Translations under genes and position numbers: made by a program
Shown: positions 14,715 through 28,470 of the stretch, one piece after another
Layout: every line of letters starts with the position of its first letter
How positions within the stretch are numbered: position 1 is the first letter of the stretch
Source of the DNA: Eleginops maclovinus
Taxonomy: Eukaryota > Chordata > Actinopteri > Perciformes > Eleginopidae
Assembly: GCF_036324505.1 (NCBI RefSeq)
Contig: NC_086350.1
Location: 16,303,532 to 16,367,531, forward strand
Direction: 5' to 3'
DNA length: 64,000 bases
The notes under the pieces: generated by a model
What the model was told of the DNA's origin: nothing
The model's input: only the letters and a program-made list of their open reading frames with translations
Databases searched by the model: none

Positions 14715-15954
14715 ATGTAGCTATCTAATACAAAAAGCAACCAAGAAAGACCTTGAGGTTAGAGAAAGCTAATTTGTGAAGCCAGCAGGCATGACAGCAC
14801 AAGCTACTGGGTTACTAATTTGCAATTTACCAGCTGTTTAAGGTCAATAAATTGTGATCCAATTCTTTTTAGGTTAGTAAGGTTTTCTTCATGTTAAAAG
14901 TGGAATTCAAATCATCAGCCATAATCTGGTGGATGTTGCTTTCTCATTGGCTAGAAAATAAATGCACACAATGTATTTGAGTATATGATCTGATATCTGT
15001 TACAAAAAAATGAAAAAGGTCTTTTGACTGGGGAATTAGTAAGGTATTTTGTGAATTTATGAATAACCTGATGTTATAATTATGTTATTCCAATAAATGA
15101 AGTGTTTTTATTATTATTTAAATTCCTTAGCAATATGTATACAAATTTTGTGCCATAATTTAACATTTTAACTGCCCTATGTAGGGAGACTTATTATATC
15201 CTCTGATCAATTCAGGATGAGCCAGAATCTGGGTGTTGAGAAAAAGCTGTGGCTTGCATGAATAAAAATGCTATTACAGAAAAAATAACTTTTCTTTTGA
15301 ATTCTTTTAAGGATACAACTATCTACATCACTTTTATGTTGTTGTTATATTGATTTGCCTACAAGGGCACCGCAGCCAGGCTGTTTTTCAAACCAACTAA
15401 TTAAAACTGAAATGACAAACACAAGTTTGAATAAGTTGCCATTTTCATTTCACACTGTTTCTATAAAATTTAGATTCAAATTGATTTGGAATTTGCATCC
15501 TAGCGAAGCTGTAGTATTGAATTGGTTTTATAAGATGGTCAAGTATTGGAGGGAAATTACTGAATAAACACATTCTAGGGCCCTCATCTGTGTGCGGCTT
15601 TGGCTCATGTCATGCAGCCTAATGATGTTTGGAAGGAAATGATGCTTTGAGAGTAGGAATTAATTTGGGCAATGTTAATGATGAGGAACTTAGCAGTATA
15701 TTTCCCAACGAACTGAAAATGTAAACACACTAAGAGCATTGCTCTATGATGAACACATCGTAGCTCCAATTAGGCATACAGTCATCTCAAATAATAAGTA
15801 AGAAACACAGTTATCAACCCATAAGGCTTAATGTAAGGTATTACAGTGTTTTCACAATTTTGTCAGAAAGTAAAAGTAATTTTGTCATCCATGTACATTT
15901 TGGTCATTACATGACAAAGAAGATTTTTTTTAATACAAATAGGAAGATGGGTCC

Positions 15955-16359
15955 TTAAAGGGGGCCTATTATGCTAATATTCAGGTTTCACAATTGTATT
16001 TTGTTCCTATGCTGTGACATGTTTACATGCTTTAATGTTCAAAAAGGTCTTTATTTTTCTCATACTACATCTTTTCACCCTCTGTCTGAAACCAGAGCCC
16101 AGTCTGCTCTGACTGTTTAGCTGGCCGTCTATGTTATGATTGGTCAACCGCTTAGCAATGTCCCGTCCCTTAGCGCTAGCCAATAGAAGCGCAAATGTTA
16201 CATAGTTATATCACTATGATATGGGTGTTCAATGGAGGCGTTTCAGGCTGGGGGGGGGGGGTTGTGTGTGAGAGAAAGTCAGCTTTGCAGACCATTTACA
16301 TGCAGAAAAACACACTACAGGAAAGGGAAACCCAAAGCAGCATAATAGGGTCCCTTTAA
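15955..16359. mobile_element. Complete MITE-like element, family A (405 bp)
   Basis: The left end reads TTAAAGGGGGCCTATTATGC and the inverted right end TTAAAGGGACCCTATTATGC; 19 of the first 21 bases agree. The interior is noncoding and includes a G12 run (16250-16261). A truncated relative lies at 1644-1770. Terminal TTAA-like ends fit a TTAA- or TTA-targeting DNA transposon (piggyBac- or Harbinger-type non-autonomous element), but the superfamily cannot be settled from two copies. Confidence 0.75.
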
Positions 16360-17354
16360 GATTTGTTTCAACTGGTTTGAACTTCATGCATTGCATTTGA
16401 ATATGAACACTTGTTTACATTGCACATCAAACAATCTGAGATGAATCACATTGGGCATGAGCTAAAATAAATATATAAATGTAACTTCTCCAAAAATATT
16501 TATTGCTGTGACAAAATGTAACAAAACAATAAAAGAACAAAAGACAAAAGAACTAAAAAAATCATACTGAAAAAAATCTTGGGACATTAATGGGACAGAG
16601 CGAAAAATCACAACAGAGAAAGAATCTTATGCTTTCTTAGAATATTCTCCTGGTACCATTATAATATATTAGCACCACTAGAGACTGTCTGCTGTGATTC
16701 GTTAGTGCCAACGGCAAGACTTCACAGCTTTTATTCAGAGAGGCACTCCCTTCAAAGTCCTGGGGGAAATAGAAGACAGCAAATACTGCAGGTGCAGGCA
16801 ATGCTGCAGAACAGTGTAGTATGGGTTTACGAGTGAAGTTAGAGTGCTGAAGTGTGAGGATATGAACATCGCAGGATGGGTACACACTAGAGAGAAAAAA
16901 CAACACAGACGAACCAGAGAGGAATAGAGATACTTTTGATGTTCCTTTTAATAAACTATTACCTTAAAGTGAGGAAAAAAAACAACAGGAAACCAAATAA
17001 ACAAACTACCATACACACACGCACACATACACACAAACATGCGCCTCCAAATTGCAGAGAAGCCAAATGAAAGGTAGATAAAAGTAATGACACTATTTGA
17101 TACAATTGGCTTGACAGGGATTGCTTTACCAATTAAACTTAATTATTAAATAATCAAACTCTGCTCACCCACAAAGCAAACTGCCTTTGTGCATTCTTAA
17201 AAGCGTCAGTGTCATTTCATTAAAATCTTAACTCAATCTTGAGGTGTTGTAAGCAGCAAGATAACTAGATCCGAAAGAGAGTGAATGATACGTATTATGT
17301 GCATTTATTTTGTTACATTTCATGCCAATACACCTCATTTGGATTGAATCAACA

Positions 17355-17381
17355 AAGAGAGAGGGTGAGAGAGAGAGAGAA
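17355..17381. repeat. GA-rich simple repeat
   Basis: A short AGAGAG tract with one GGT interruption. No other significance seen. Confidence 0.8.
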
Positions 17382-20300
17382 AATTGGCTCGTATGATTGT
17401 GCATCACACAGTTGGCAGGGTAGCATGTGCAGAGAAATGGACAATGGCCTTGGAACGCATTACATTCTCTCTAGCACAGAAGTGGTATGTGTCTGTGTAT
17501 GTTTGGGGCTGTGGTGGAATGAAATTACAAAAGAGTGCCCTGAAAAAGACAGAAATTGCAGAAGAATATTGAATTTTTAAGGTATATTATAGTATCATCA
17601 GCCAACAAAGGGTGAATGCAATCAAAAATTTGCTCACCCACTGGAAATGACCCGTAACCTGTAACACAAGGGCGAGTGGAGTGTGTTCCTGCAGCTTTTT
17701 AAGAGGGCCGTGTCCATGAGAACAGACGTAGGGAGTTCCGATAACCCATTTATTGTCCGGACTACACTAATGCCACATTTTTGAGTACGTTAGCTATAAA
17801 TAGAGACACAGGGACCCAGATGGAGAGTTGTAGACACAGAAAAATAGAAAGACACAGAGAGAAACAGCAAGAGGCTTTGGCATTATGCGTCTCCTCCACA
17901 GAGCGGGGTGATTCAGTCTGTCAACGCCCACAGAGCCTGCCCATCCTCATAAAAACAATGATTCTGACTCGGCTCACCAACAACGAAACGTGACATTTAG
18001 ATCTAAAAAATGGTCTGGAACTCCCACGCAGACACAAAGACAAAATTGGAAAGAAAAAAAACACCACACAAACTATTGAACGGATTACAGAGACATAAAT
18101 AAAAAGCCTGTGATAAATTGTAAAAAGGCCGATTCACACTGGGAAGTCTAGATGACATTTAAACTCAAACCCTGGAGTTGAACGCACACTTTCTTTCCTT
18201 CACGCCCACTCAAATTAAATTAAGCTGAGGCATAATGAGAGAATCTGAAAATATGTTAAGACGCAGCAAAACAACAAGGCGTTTCTGAGAGCAGCTAACA
18301 AATATGAGTTGCGTGATGATCCCGTAATCACATTAGTGATAAAAATCCCATTATGTCCTGATTACATCAGCCTCCTTTCTCTCTTTAAGTGCTCTGTAGA
18401 ACAACCACCAATGACTATGGAAAAATGACTAAGCCATTTCCCCTATAGGCTAGCAGCCAAACAAAGCCTTGCTTAACCCGTCCCCTCACATAACCCACAG
18501 TGTACTGTCACATTGCACATAGCCTGTAGATCCTCTCTCATAGCACCCACTCACTGACTATACAGACTAAAATAAAACCTATCTGTGAAGCAATGACGGA
18601 AGATGTACTCACACAAAATCTAATTTGAGACAGTGGATAAAACCAAATTTCACCCTTTCTGTCATTCTGCACTCATGCCTTTCAGTTTTAATAACACACT
18701 GTCTTTGCTTCTTCCTTCATCTTATTTGTATTGAGAATCCTCTCGCACATAATCACAGCCATCCTGCTGTGACCATGTCTCACTTTTACTGTTCTTATTT
18801 TCCCCAAGCAAAGTAGTTAATTATCTCAATTATTTATACCCCCTTTCCTACTTGTACTTTTGCCCATTATCCATCTTCACCCTCTTCATACGACACCTAT
18901 ATCCACGACTGAAGTATATGCCTCTCACATTAAAACTGCACATCTGTGAAGGAGGCTGTGGGCTGTGGTATCATGCACCCGGAGCCACAGAGAGATTGGC
19001 TGGGGTGAGGTGCGGAGGTTTTTTAAAAAGACCCACTTTAGGGCTACACTTCTGTTCCAGGACCTGAGCGGCTTAATGTCAGGCGCACAAAAATGATAAG
19101 CTGCCATATGGCATCAGAAATTCAGTGACAGCCGTCTAAGAAGACTCGTTCCTGTGACTGCTCCTAGTTCTACTCCTTTGACTCCATCATGAATTAAAAG
19201 AAGGGAAAAACAAAACTATAAATCTCCACATCATTTTGGGGTTTAACAGCCAGAATAGAGGCTGGAGACGTCTCTGTGGTTTGGTTGAAATGAGGGCGGG
19301 AGAGATAAACAGGCGAGAAGAAGCCATAAAAGTTTTTTAAGGGAAAGTGATCACATAAGGGGAATAGGATAGAAAGAAGAATTGCCTGATTTGGAGTAAG
19401 ACGGGCTTTTTTCTCCTTTGCTCCACAGCCTTGTGTGTCCCTGGGTGATTCTCTAGAATATGTATGTGTGCTCTCTGCTCTGTGAATAGAATATTTAACA
19501 TTTCATTCAACCCAATTCACCAAGACTAGAGATTGATTCTTAATCTAGAAGTCACAGAACCAATTAGGAGTAAAAGTCAATTTGGGGGCCATTACACTCT
19601 AATGTACACTTTCTCTCACTGCGCAGTAAAATGTGCTTTTACCAGGATGTCAGAACAACTGCAACTACACAGATCAATACTGAATGAACCCCAGATCAAA
19701 GCAGAACATAATTGCCTTCAGACAGGCTCAACGTTAAGTCACATGGATATAATTTAATATTATATGGTGGATAAGAAAGAGCACTTAATGACCTACATCT
19801 CATTTTGTCCAGACTTGCTGTAAAGCCATGTGACAACTTTAAAAACATCTGGCTTTGCACTCTAGACAAAAGCTTCATCTGCAACATCATAAAGAAAGCA
19901 AAGATAAGCCATTATTAATTTTGCAAAACTCTCCTTAAGAAAATCCTCTTTACTTGAGGTGGGGAGAAGGGGAGGGTGGGGGTTAGCAGAACCACCGACG
20001 CATATTCCTAAGAAGTAATCCAGAAGGATGTTCAGCGGCGTGTGCAGATATCAGGCAGCTCCACAAAGACGCATGCAAATGAATTCAAGTCTCCAGTGGA
20101 GTAACAGGGGACCACATAGCAGATCACTGTCAACCGCTGAGCACACATATGGAAAAGCTGAGCCCTCAGCACATTTTGGGACTTAACATGCAACTGAAAG
20201 AACGATAAGTCACTAACACTTCCACAACGGCTCTTTTTTCCCCCCCCTTTTCACCTGTCAGCAAACTGTCATGACACATGAGCTCATATCATTTAAATCA

Positions 20301-20716
20301 CTTGGCATAACCAAAAACAGAAGCTAAAGTGGCGGCACTAAAACTAAACTACCTGCATCACAATTAAATATAACAACCTTCTTTAAGACCCCACAAACAG
20401 CCTAGTTATTGCCGTCTATTCTTGAGACTCCTCTGTGAACACAACAGTGTGCAAGTTGAGTTTGGAAGTCGTGCTTGGCCCACTTAAGATACAAGAGGAG
20501 AGGAGGAGGCCGCACTTTTGCAATCCGCTGCAAAAACAGGATTGCCTGCAGGGGTCACGTCTGGCTGTCTGATGCCTGGCTTTGATGTGCAACAGTTTTT
20601 TTTTCAACATTGATGTTTCCCTACAACGCCTCGTTGTGTATGGAAACACATGCATTGATATAGATAGTTCATGAGACACCTCCCCAGTGCATTCACATTT
20701 TGAGAGTGGGACTTAC

Positions 20717-20893
20717 GTTGCCGTGGTTGATGAATCCGTGTCCCCTGGCGATGCGGTCCGCCTCCTCTGGCCCTCCATTGATCTGCACAGCCCAGGTGTT
20801 GGTGTAGATCTCTGCAGCATCAATCCACTTCAGTTTCGCTGTCTGGAGGACAAGGGCTGTCCACAAGTGCAGCAGGGCCACCCTGGCATCCAT
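20717..20893 (-). CDS. pcsk6: Furin-family proprotein convertase, first coding exon (PCSK6/PACE4-like), partial
   Basis: Proprotein convertases are secretory-pathway, calcium-dependent subtilisin-like proteases that cut precursors after dibasic sites. This exon encodes 59 residues: a hydrophobic signal peptide (about residues 5-19) and then the start of the inhibitory prodomain, with Y-T-N-T-W-A-V (30-36), G-G-P-E-E-A-D-R (40-47) and H-G-F-I-N (52-56). The W-A-V-Q..GGP.EADR pattern fits PCSK6 better than PCSK5 or furin. The minus-strand ATG is preceded 18 bases upstream by an in-frame TGA, which fixes the start. The exon ends in phase 0 at a GTAAGT donor (plus-strand 20711-20716), the same place where furin-family first coding exons end, just before the Ile-Gly/Phe-Gly...DYYHF segment. 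The remaining exons were not found; they probably lie left of the window or far into intron 1. The family is fairly certain, the paralogue less so. Confidence 0.72.
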
Positions 20894-23800
20894 GAAAAGG
20901 AGAAGACTTCACAGGGCAGTCTATCCGTCTGTCTGTCACTGCTTCCCGCGCAGAGCGGGGCTGCTCCACCTTACAGCAGCAAAGTGGAACAGAGTCCTAG
21001 AGATGAGAGGACAGAGGCGGCTATAAACACAAAATGGCTTTCTCAACTAGGTCCCCTCTTGATCTCGAGGAACCTATACTGCAGATACCATTCAGAAAAC
21101 AAAGCAAGAACTGCAGCAGGAAAAAGCAACACACCCACAGACATTATCATGCATCATACTTAGCTCACTGTCCACTTTTAAACTGAGAGGGAAAAAATGT
21201 GCAAAGCATAAAATATCAGGTTTAAACAGACGGGATTTCTGCCAAACACCAAATTATTTTACAATCCTCCCTCATCCATTTTAGACCTGAAATGGTAATG
21301 TATGATAATGATATACAGTAGGCATGTCGCAGCAATACAGGACGAGCTCCAAGCAAACCGGTACACAGCTAGTTGTGGCAACTAGACAGGCCAAAGTGTC
21401 TGAGGGGGAGGACATTAACATTCTCGCTCAAAAAACTGCTATTAGTTTAAGGATATTCCAAAGTTTTAATTCAACCAACCACTTACTATGTATGAGAGGC
21501 TGTTGTACATATTTTAATAGGAATGTAAAATTCCAAGCGTGATAAAAAGGGCCATCATTTGAGCACAAGTACAAAAGAAGAAAAAGGTTTTTATGCTTGG
21601 GCATTCAGCAGGCCATTGATTTGAGGAAACGGGCTTGTAAGTCACACATAAAGAGGAAAGATTTGTGGTAGGTTAACTGGCTCTGAGTGAGAAATAAGAT
21701 ACTAAGATGTGAGAATCTGCTAAGTCTATCAGTCCGTCCTAAGAAAGCTGAAGAGGAAGGAGGTGATGCAGGTTTTAAATGACCGTCCGTTCCTACTGTT
21801 GATCCTGACAACGTGGCATCAAAGTCCCATTCAGTGAGTCAATCCTTTCTGCACCAATGTGAAAGAAACGGGAGCTGTTCAATCCAAGCTCTTTGAAAAG
21901 AACACATTTAAATCTTACTTTATGCTGGAATTTATTGGAGGTTATAAAATTCTAAGAAATTCTATTTCCAGTATAAACCTTCTTATGTGTGCGGGGGGGC
22001 TGAGCGCATGGACAGGATGTTCTTCACCTCGCCATGGCAGGATGTTCTATCCAGAATTACTTTTTTTAAAGATGGCAGTAATATTTGAATATTTCAGCGG
22101 CCTTTAAGACAATCCCTTTATTTTGAGCACTCAATGGGATTTTAGTTGCCTTGACTTTACATACTGTCAGTTGTGCACCAGAGTTATCTCCTGAACAAGC
22201 AGGCAGATTTTAAGGATCTTTGCTCAGCAGTTTTTTAGGCTCCCATGGAGATAAACCCCTTTTCATCCTAATGGCCATGTGGTCTCTCCTCCATGGCCAC
22301 ACTCAGGAAAAATCCACATTTTTTATCCCCACTCACTTAAGACTCTTACAAATGTATCTGTGTGGTGTTCATATTGTCAAACATATTGTTTCAAATTGTG
22401 GAGTGTGATGAACTTCTCAGGCTTTAGGGGGATGCTAGAATGCTTAAGACATGTTAATGGATTTTTGAAAAACAATAGGAGTAGATTTTTTCTGCACGTC
22501 AAAGCAAACCTGCAGCGTGTATTTACACTCAACTAATAAACAACTATCTACTCTCACAGTGCAGTCCAATTAGGTGGTGATTATTATGGCAGTAGGTGGC
22601 AGTTCATTTCATAGCCGAGTCACCTTCTAACACCAGGATACTGGGATAAAGATGGTACATATATAACAACTGTGGATAGCAGCCAATAAACAGCAGAGAC
22701 ATGGAGGGACCAGCTCAGATATATAATGCCCGTCACTGTCCACGTTTATCTTATCATGAAGCTAGTCCATAGAGATACAAGAGGTCTAAAAAGATGTAGA
22801 TACTCTTAAGAAACAGGGATGAAATGTATCACAATTGCTTAGCCTTGGATCGATTTTTTTTTAAACTATTACTTTTAGTGAGTGCATCCATATTGATTTT
22901 CCACAGTGAAAATGGTTCTTGTCAAATAACTGACTATTTCTTGTGGACTTGAAAATTAAACCCACTAAGTTTAATTTAAGAATGGCTTATAGCTTGGCAG
23001 CCAGCAATTTTAAATGTCCTGAGGTAATTGGTTTGCAGGTGAGCTGTTGTATTTGCCTTAAAATCTCCATCTAAAATCCATTGTAGGACACTATTTTACC
23101 AATATATACATTGGGTTAGGCAAAATAATATCACTATTATATCAATATTGGGAAAGTGAAATTGATATAGTCTTAGATTATGGACTGTTCTTTCACTGTT
23201 TCTACTATTCGCCTTAACACAGTCAATAAGCTTACATTACTGATGATAATTTATCAAAATTCAAAATTGTAAATGTTTTGTGAAAGCACTAATAGTTGTC
23301 CCTATGGTCACAATATTGATATGCAGTTTTTTGCTAATAAATATTGAGATGTGTGATTTTTCGTCATACCTCCTAAACCTACACACAGGATGACCAAACC
23401 CTTTTTTCACTGAAACAATTATACCCTACTTATGCATACCCTAATTATTCAAAAAGGAGATGCTCTTAAATATATCCTTTGCATCAGAGACTTTTAAGAG
23501 TAGGTGAGTTGGGAGAGCAGCAGAAGTATTGGAAATATGACCAGGGGCTGTCACTCTTCCCGTGGTGCAATTCTTCTGAGCTCATTAGATGCTTTGCTGG
23601 AGTCACAAAAACAGGAGCAGGGGGCCTGCTGTCACCGAGAGGGCTTAAAAGAGGGAAGAATAGATGGAGGGAGAGGTGGAGAGAAGAGGGGGTAACCCTC
23701 CCACACAAGGCATTGCGGAAAATAACGAGCACATAATAACATAACGCCCAAAACACCTTCTCTCAAAAGACAGCCTGGAGAGGAGTTAACAAGAGGCTGC

Positions 23801-26800
23801 TTACAATATACATCAAAGGCCTAAAATGAGATGAATCCTCACCCTTCAAACCACTGGAGAACCTCAGACTTTAGGATCTAGACTACAATGAAAATAGATA
23901 TCAGTTGCATAACCTTGTTGGAGTACAAAAGTTGGGTAAGTGAGCCAGTGGAAATACAGGGTTGTATGAGTGACCTCCAAATGCACTTTGATAAGGACGG
24001 TGAGAGATTTGATTAAAGATATTCCCGTTTTTCAAACAAAGAGAAAACAGAACAGCATCAGCCACAACACATGCCGTAGTTCCTTTCCAAACACTTTGTT
24101 TAGATGTTCATTTGAGAAAATTCATTACAGGCAACCCTCTTTGCCTCAGCATCTGAGGCGCACTTGAGGAGCGCACTACACAGCCAACGGCTCCAGAAAG
24201 GCTGCTCAGTGACCAACAGAACGCCACTGTAATGAAGACACTCACAACAGTAATTCTTGTCTTGTGACGCCCCCTCACTACTCAAAGGCAGCATGATGAA
24301 AGCAAGATATGAAATCAGAAATGCATCAACTCTGTGCATTCATTATTGTCTTCTTGATATCGCTGATTGAGCATGTGGGCAACAGAATATCCAGTAGTGT
24401 AGAGCACTGCTGGATATTAATCTACAAACTTACAGATTTGAGGAACACTAGCTTTACAGATCTGCTGCTGTGAGCCAGACGGTTGAAAAAGGATTGCATG
24501 AAAGTACATCTAACATGATCTTGGGGGAATTTTGGTATACAGTGATATAATTATGATAAAATTAATACTATATTTTGCTTGATTTGCTATCAATATCTTG
24601 ACCTTTGCTGATATTTCAGGCTGTTTTATAGCTGTACAATACAATACTGTATTATGACTTACAGCTACATCCACACACATCAGAAGGGAGCTTATTACTG
24701 GTCAATGCTTATAACAGATTATTTAAATTGACTTGCAGTTGTGGCATATTAGGAATTTATGTTTGCTAGCGATTTAAATTAACCTACTTACATTTCAAGT
24801 GTACTGTTAATCAACGTTATCTTATATTTACTGTTACTGCCTTCTTAGATAATACAGCTTATTGCTAAACCGTTACATTTCTGCCCTCATGAAACATTTT
24901 TGTCACAACTTTTAAGTAACCAAATTTGAGGGATCCTTGCCAAATAAATTGTTCATCAGCCAGCTCCTTTACCATTCTCCAACATCCATCTTGGTATTCG
25001 CCTTAGAAGTGTTGGTTAGTTGCAGCTGAGTGAAGTGATTAATGTATGACTTAGGCTTGGCTTTATTTCCACTGCTGATTAAAATACTAACGGTTAAACT
25101 GTTAATGTCACCGCTTCATCCATAGTATTAGATTGTATCATAGCTCATATCTATATCTACCTATTATAAAGTGCTGGTACTGCAGGGAGAGAGAGGTAAA
25201 AAAAATTGGGCTTGAGTCGAGGAAAATTTCCAATTACAATTTCTTACCCATCTGGAAAATGTGTATGACCAGGGAATACACTTGACCCCTAGCTGCACCA
25301 GAGAAACTGCCTACTGTACAGCAGCAGAAGCCTATAGTCACATGAACATGTCCAATCTTGAAAATGTGTTGTGTCAAACATAAAGCATGCAATGAAGTTA
25401 ATGCTTCCACATTAGTATCACTCAATAGAGACGCAAAAAACATAATGTAACGGCATAACACATCTACTCAATTTTTAAAAAGGGGTGAACAGACAATTTC
25501 CATTTGTAATGACAAGCACACAAAGCTATGACAGACCATATACAGCCCTCCAGCTCTGTTTCAAGCTGCCCACCAGCTAAATGTACACCCACCATGTGCT
25601 CTGGGCTGCCCTCTCACATAAAACCAAGGCACAGGAGAGAACTGCACCATTTGTGAAGTACCACTGACAGCCAAGCATCCTCTCCTGAGAGGGAAAATTG
25701 CAAAGTTAAGAGTGTGATTGGAAAACCAGAAGCATTGCATGTTGTGCTCTGTCAGGACAGCAGTACACAGCTGGAAGTGAGCTGTATGGCGATCATCTGA
25801 GAACACTTTGAAGTGAGCGACAACACCGTGACAGAGTACCACCACTAAAGCATGATCCATCTTCGCTGCCTACAGGCTACGGAGATGGAAAACCCTGATA
25901 AAATGTTGTCTAGGGCAGCAGCAGCAATGTGTCCAGGGGAAAGAATCAATTCTGTAAGTGATGTGACGTCCCACAGAAAGATCCAACTCAATTTTTAACA
26001 GGCATCTCTGTTCCCTCTGTCAAATGCCCTCTCGTTAACAACACTCTGCCCTAATTTATAGATACGCTATATTGTTTGTAAGCATATAATTGTATACACG
26101 TTTGTATTCCTAACTCTTTCTTCAACTGCATTCCTGTTTTATGCTTCTTATCAAATCTGTGCTTGTAAAAGCTCAATACTGAGGGATTACCTGTATTGTT
26201 GAAGTCAGCGCTGGTAGAGGATCAGCAGAGCTGGAGAGTTGGTGTCTGAGTGTTTATCTGATTTACTAAGTCTGGCTTTCTCTAGCAACAAAAAAATGAT
26301 GCATGACAAACTATTCTAATAGCTTGAATCTCCTAACTTGCCTGGGCAATCTCTATGCCTGACAGAGACAGACAAAAGGATTAGTTTAATAGGGTAATCT
26401 TTGATGCGGTGAGGTGGTGTAATCCAATTGAGAATGAAGCTCGGAGCTGTGCAGTTTGCTTCAATCGCTGGTGACCTTGACCTTATCCCTTGTAGAAATC
26501 CAGTACAAGTTGCACTTTCAATTAACAAAAAAATAACAAATTAACAAAGACAACCAGGGGGCCAGGGGAAGATAGGATGCATTAGATCACTTTGTATTTA
26601 GTTTTTCAGAGTGCTGATTTGAACTGTGCACACTTTGCTTTTCTTAAAATAGACACACCTCAAATGCCAGTGTGCACAGGAATTGTGCATAGTCCAAGCA
26701 TATATGCCTTGCCTAAGAAGCAGAACTAAGTGGAAGGTATTACAGCATTTTTTGCAATTGATGGGGGATTAAGCCTATTAAGGTTTTGGGATGAATAAGT

Positions 26801-28463
26801 AAGAGAGAAAAAGCAAATAGAGTTTGTACAAGAGGGACAGAGAAAAAATATGAATTTAAATTGACATTCAAATGAGACAGGAAAATACACATTAAATACA
26901 ACAGTAACAACACACATGCCATTATCTTACCAGCAATAAACTTTGGAGATGAAGCAGAACAAAGCTGTTCAAGTCATGTCCGCTTTAACAAAAAAAGGTC
27001 CACCTATACTGGATAACGAAAGCCTGTAACCCTCACAGGGTAAGGATATACCTGACTGGGAAGACTGGGGAGAGCAACCGGCAGCGCTCGGCAGAGACTT
27101 TATGCTAAAATTGCCTTCATGGTTTCCGCAAATACTCCCATTGTTCCCACCCACTCTGCCACAGTTCCCCTCCCTACTTTGAACACATCTAACTCGTGGC
27201 TTTAAAAAAGAACTAAGATGCCAATGAGGAGCAATACGTCATGTCTCCTCATTATCTCTCCATCCTCCTCCGGGCGGAGACTCTTCTTTCTCCCGAGGCT
27301 TCACTTTCAACTTTAAATCTATCCTGAGGCTGCACGTCCTCTATTTGGTCCAGGAGATAGATAATATTGCAACCCGAACACACACATCTTCCTTCAAAAG
27401 TGCTGAAATCAACTCTCCAGTCTCACCTCCTATCCGCCAACAACTTGCCGTGGTTATATTTTGACAGTTAACTTCAGCGGTCGCACCCAGTCGTACCATT
27501 TTCTTTAAAGGTTAATTTTACATGGTGAGCTCGCTAGAGTTGCATTAGTTGGCATTACTCCACAAACGAAAAAGTAAATAGACGAGTAGATCAAAAATGG
27601 AGAATAAGGGGCTACATGCCAATACTATAACGGTTCCCTACTGGATGGAGATGACAACAAACTGCCACAAACCAAGATTCTCCAGGAAATACGTCACGTT
27701 TTGAGCCAACTGGACTGAGGTGTGTTTGATTTGTATCACCGTGGTCGTTAAAATGGGCGGCTTTCTACTTCTATCTAGCAACAAGCAGGAATGAACTAAC
27801 CTAAGGCTATGTTTGTCCACTTTAAATAAAAAATTAACGATTCATCTTCTTAAGCAGAGGAAATAAATTAATTCGCTGCATAATATGTTGATGAAATTCC
27901 CCATACTAGAGTAAACATTATTTATTTACAAAAGTGGCTAATGTTTAACGATTTAGCTTTGAATAAGGCTTTAATTCTTAATTGAACGATGAATGCTTTT
28001 CTACTCAACGCTTTTTTTGCGATTGCTATGGCTGCTTGCCTCGATTTCAAGCTCTTTCATTGTTGTTTCATCGTTACAAATTATTTCTGGGCTACGCTTG
28101 TATACAAAACACACATCCTTGTTTTCACAAACGTCTGGGTTGTACTGCTGTGTGTGACTGCCATCTTCTGGGTAACTATTTTACTTACACACATAACTTG
28201 AAAGCACACCGTACGGTAGAGGGGGCCATAGCAGAAAGCTCTCAGTCTGACTCTGTTTATGTCTACCCGTAAAAGCCTGGTAAGTGAAATCCAGGCGGTG
28301 TTCAGAAGCCCCGCTTTAGCACGGACCAAAGTTATCCCGGAATAAGGACAGGACGCATGTGCCGTCAACCCGGATGTAGATATATTTGTTCGGTCTATTC
28401 TCCCCTCTTGCCAACTAGTTACAGATTTTCTCCGTATAATGCATTACACATCTTAGAACCAGC
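20894..28463. other. Gene-free region between divergent convertase and accs genes
   Basis: About 7.6 kb separates the start of the minus-strand convertase from the inferred accs promoter. The convertase 5' UTR and promoter must lie at its left end, but I see no clear TATA box there. Open frames in it (for example minus 25561-25860 and overlapping frames at 27982-28368) show no recognisable domain or exon signals. One dispersed repeat is listed separately at 23110-23375. Confidence 0.6.
23110..23375 (+). repeat. Interspersed teleost repeat with caatattgat-type ends
   Basis: The order of blocks is that of an abundant fish interspersed repeat I recognise by pattern: AAATTGATATAGTCTTAGATT, then ACATTACTGATGAT followed by TTATCAAAA, then TTTTGTGAAAGCACTAATAG, then ACAATATTGATATG. 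Flanks carry further TATCAATATTG/CAATATTGAT units that pair as inverted motifs. It is probably a non-autonomous DNA transposon, but I cannot name the family with certainty. Confidence 0.55.
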
Positions 28464-28470
28464 TATATAA
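28464..28470 (+). promoter_or_regulatory. Candidate TATA box of the SANT-accs gene
   Basis: TATATAA lies about 290 bases before the start codon. A start site about 30 bases downstream, a noncoding exon ending at the CACG|GTGAGG donor (28601) and a 134-base intron ending at TTGCAG (28735) would give a tidy 5' UTR. This is inferred from sequence signals only. Confidence 0.35.

Larger units (their letters stand above)
1..20710 (-). other. Probable first intron of the convertase gene (partial)
   Basis: This stretch lies downstream, on the minus strand, of a convertase first exon that ends in a GTAAGT donor, so it is read here as intron 1. I could not find a second exon; the expected one would encode a D-Y-Y-H-F-like motif and a dibasic cleavage site. 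The DNA is AT-rich with stops in all frames. What can be recognised is repeats: two copies of one MITE-like family, another inverted-repeat element, a CCA tract, a LINE/SINE-type tail, G-runs and short AC or GA tracts. Long open frames here (for example on the minus strand at 13915-14343) are low-complexity and match nothing I know. Conserved noncoding elements may be present but cannot be judged from one sequence. Confidence 0.5.

Noticed and set aside
20687..21163. 158-codon plus-strand open frame
   Set aside because: It is antisense to the convertase first exon, whose signal peptide, prodomain motifs, upstream stop and donor site all fit the minus strand.
25561..25860. 99-codon minus-strand open frame
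   Set aside because: No recognisable motif, no flanking splice-site pattern, and an ordinary length for chance.
27982..28368. Overlapping 70-96 codon frames on both strands before accs
   Set aside because: No homology, no consistent strand, and they lie in the probable promoter region.
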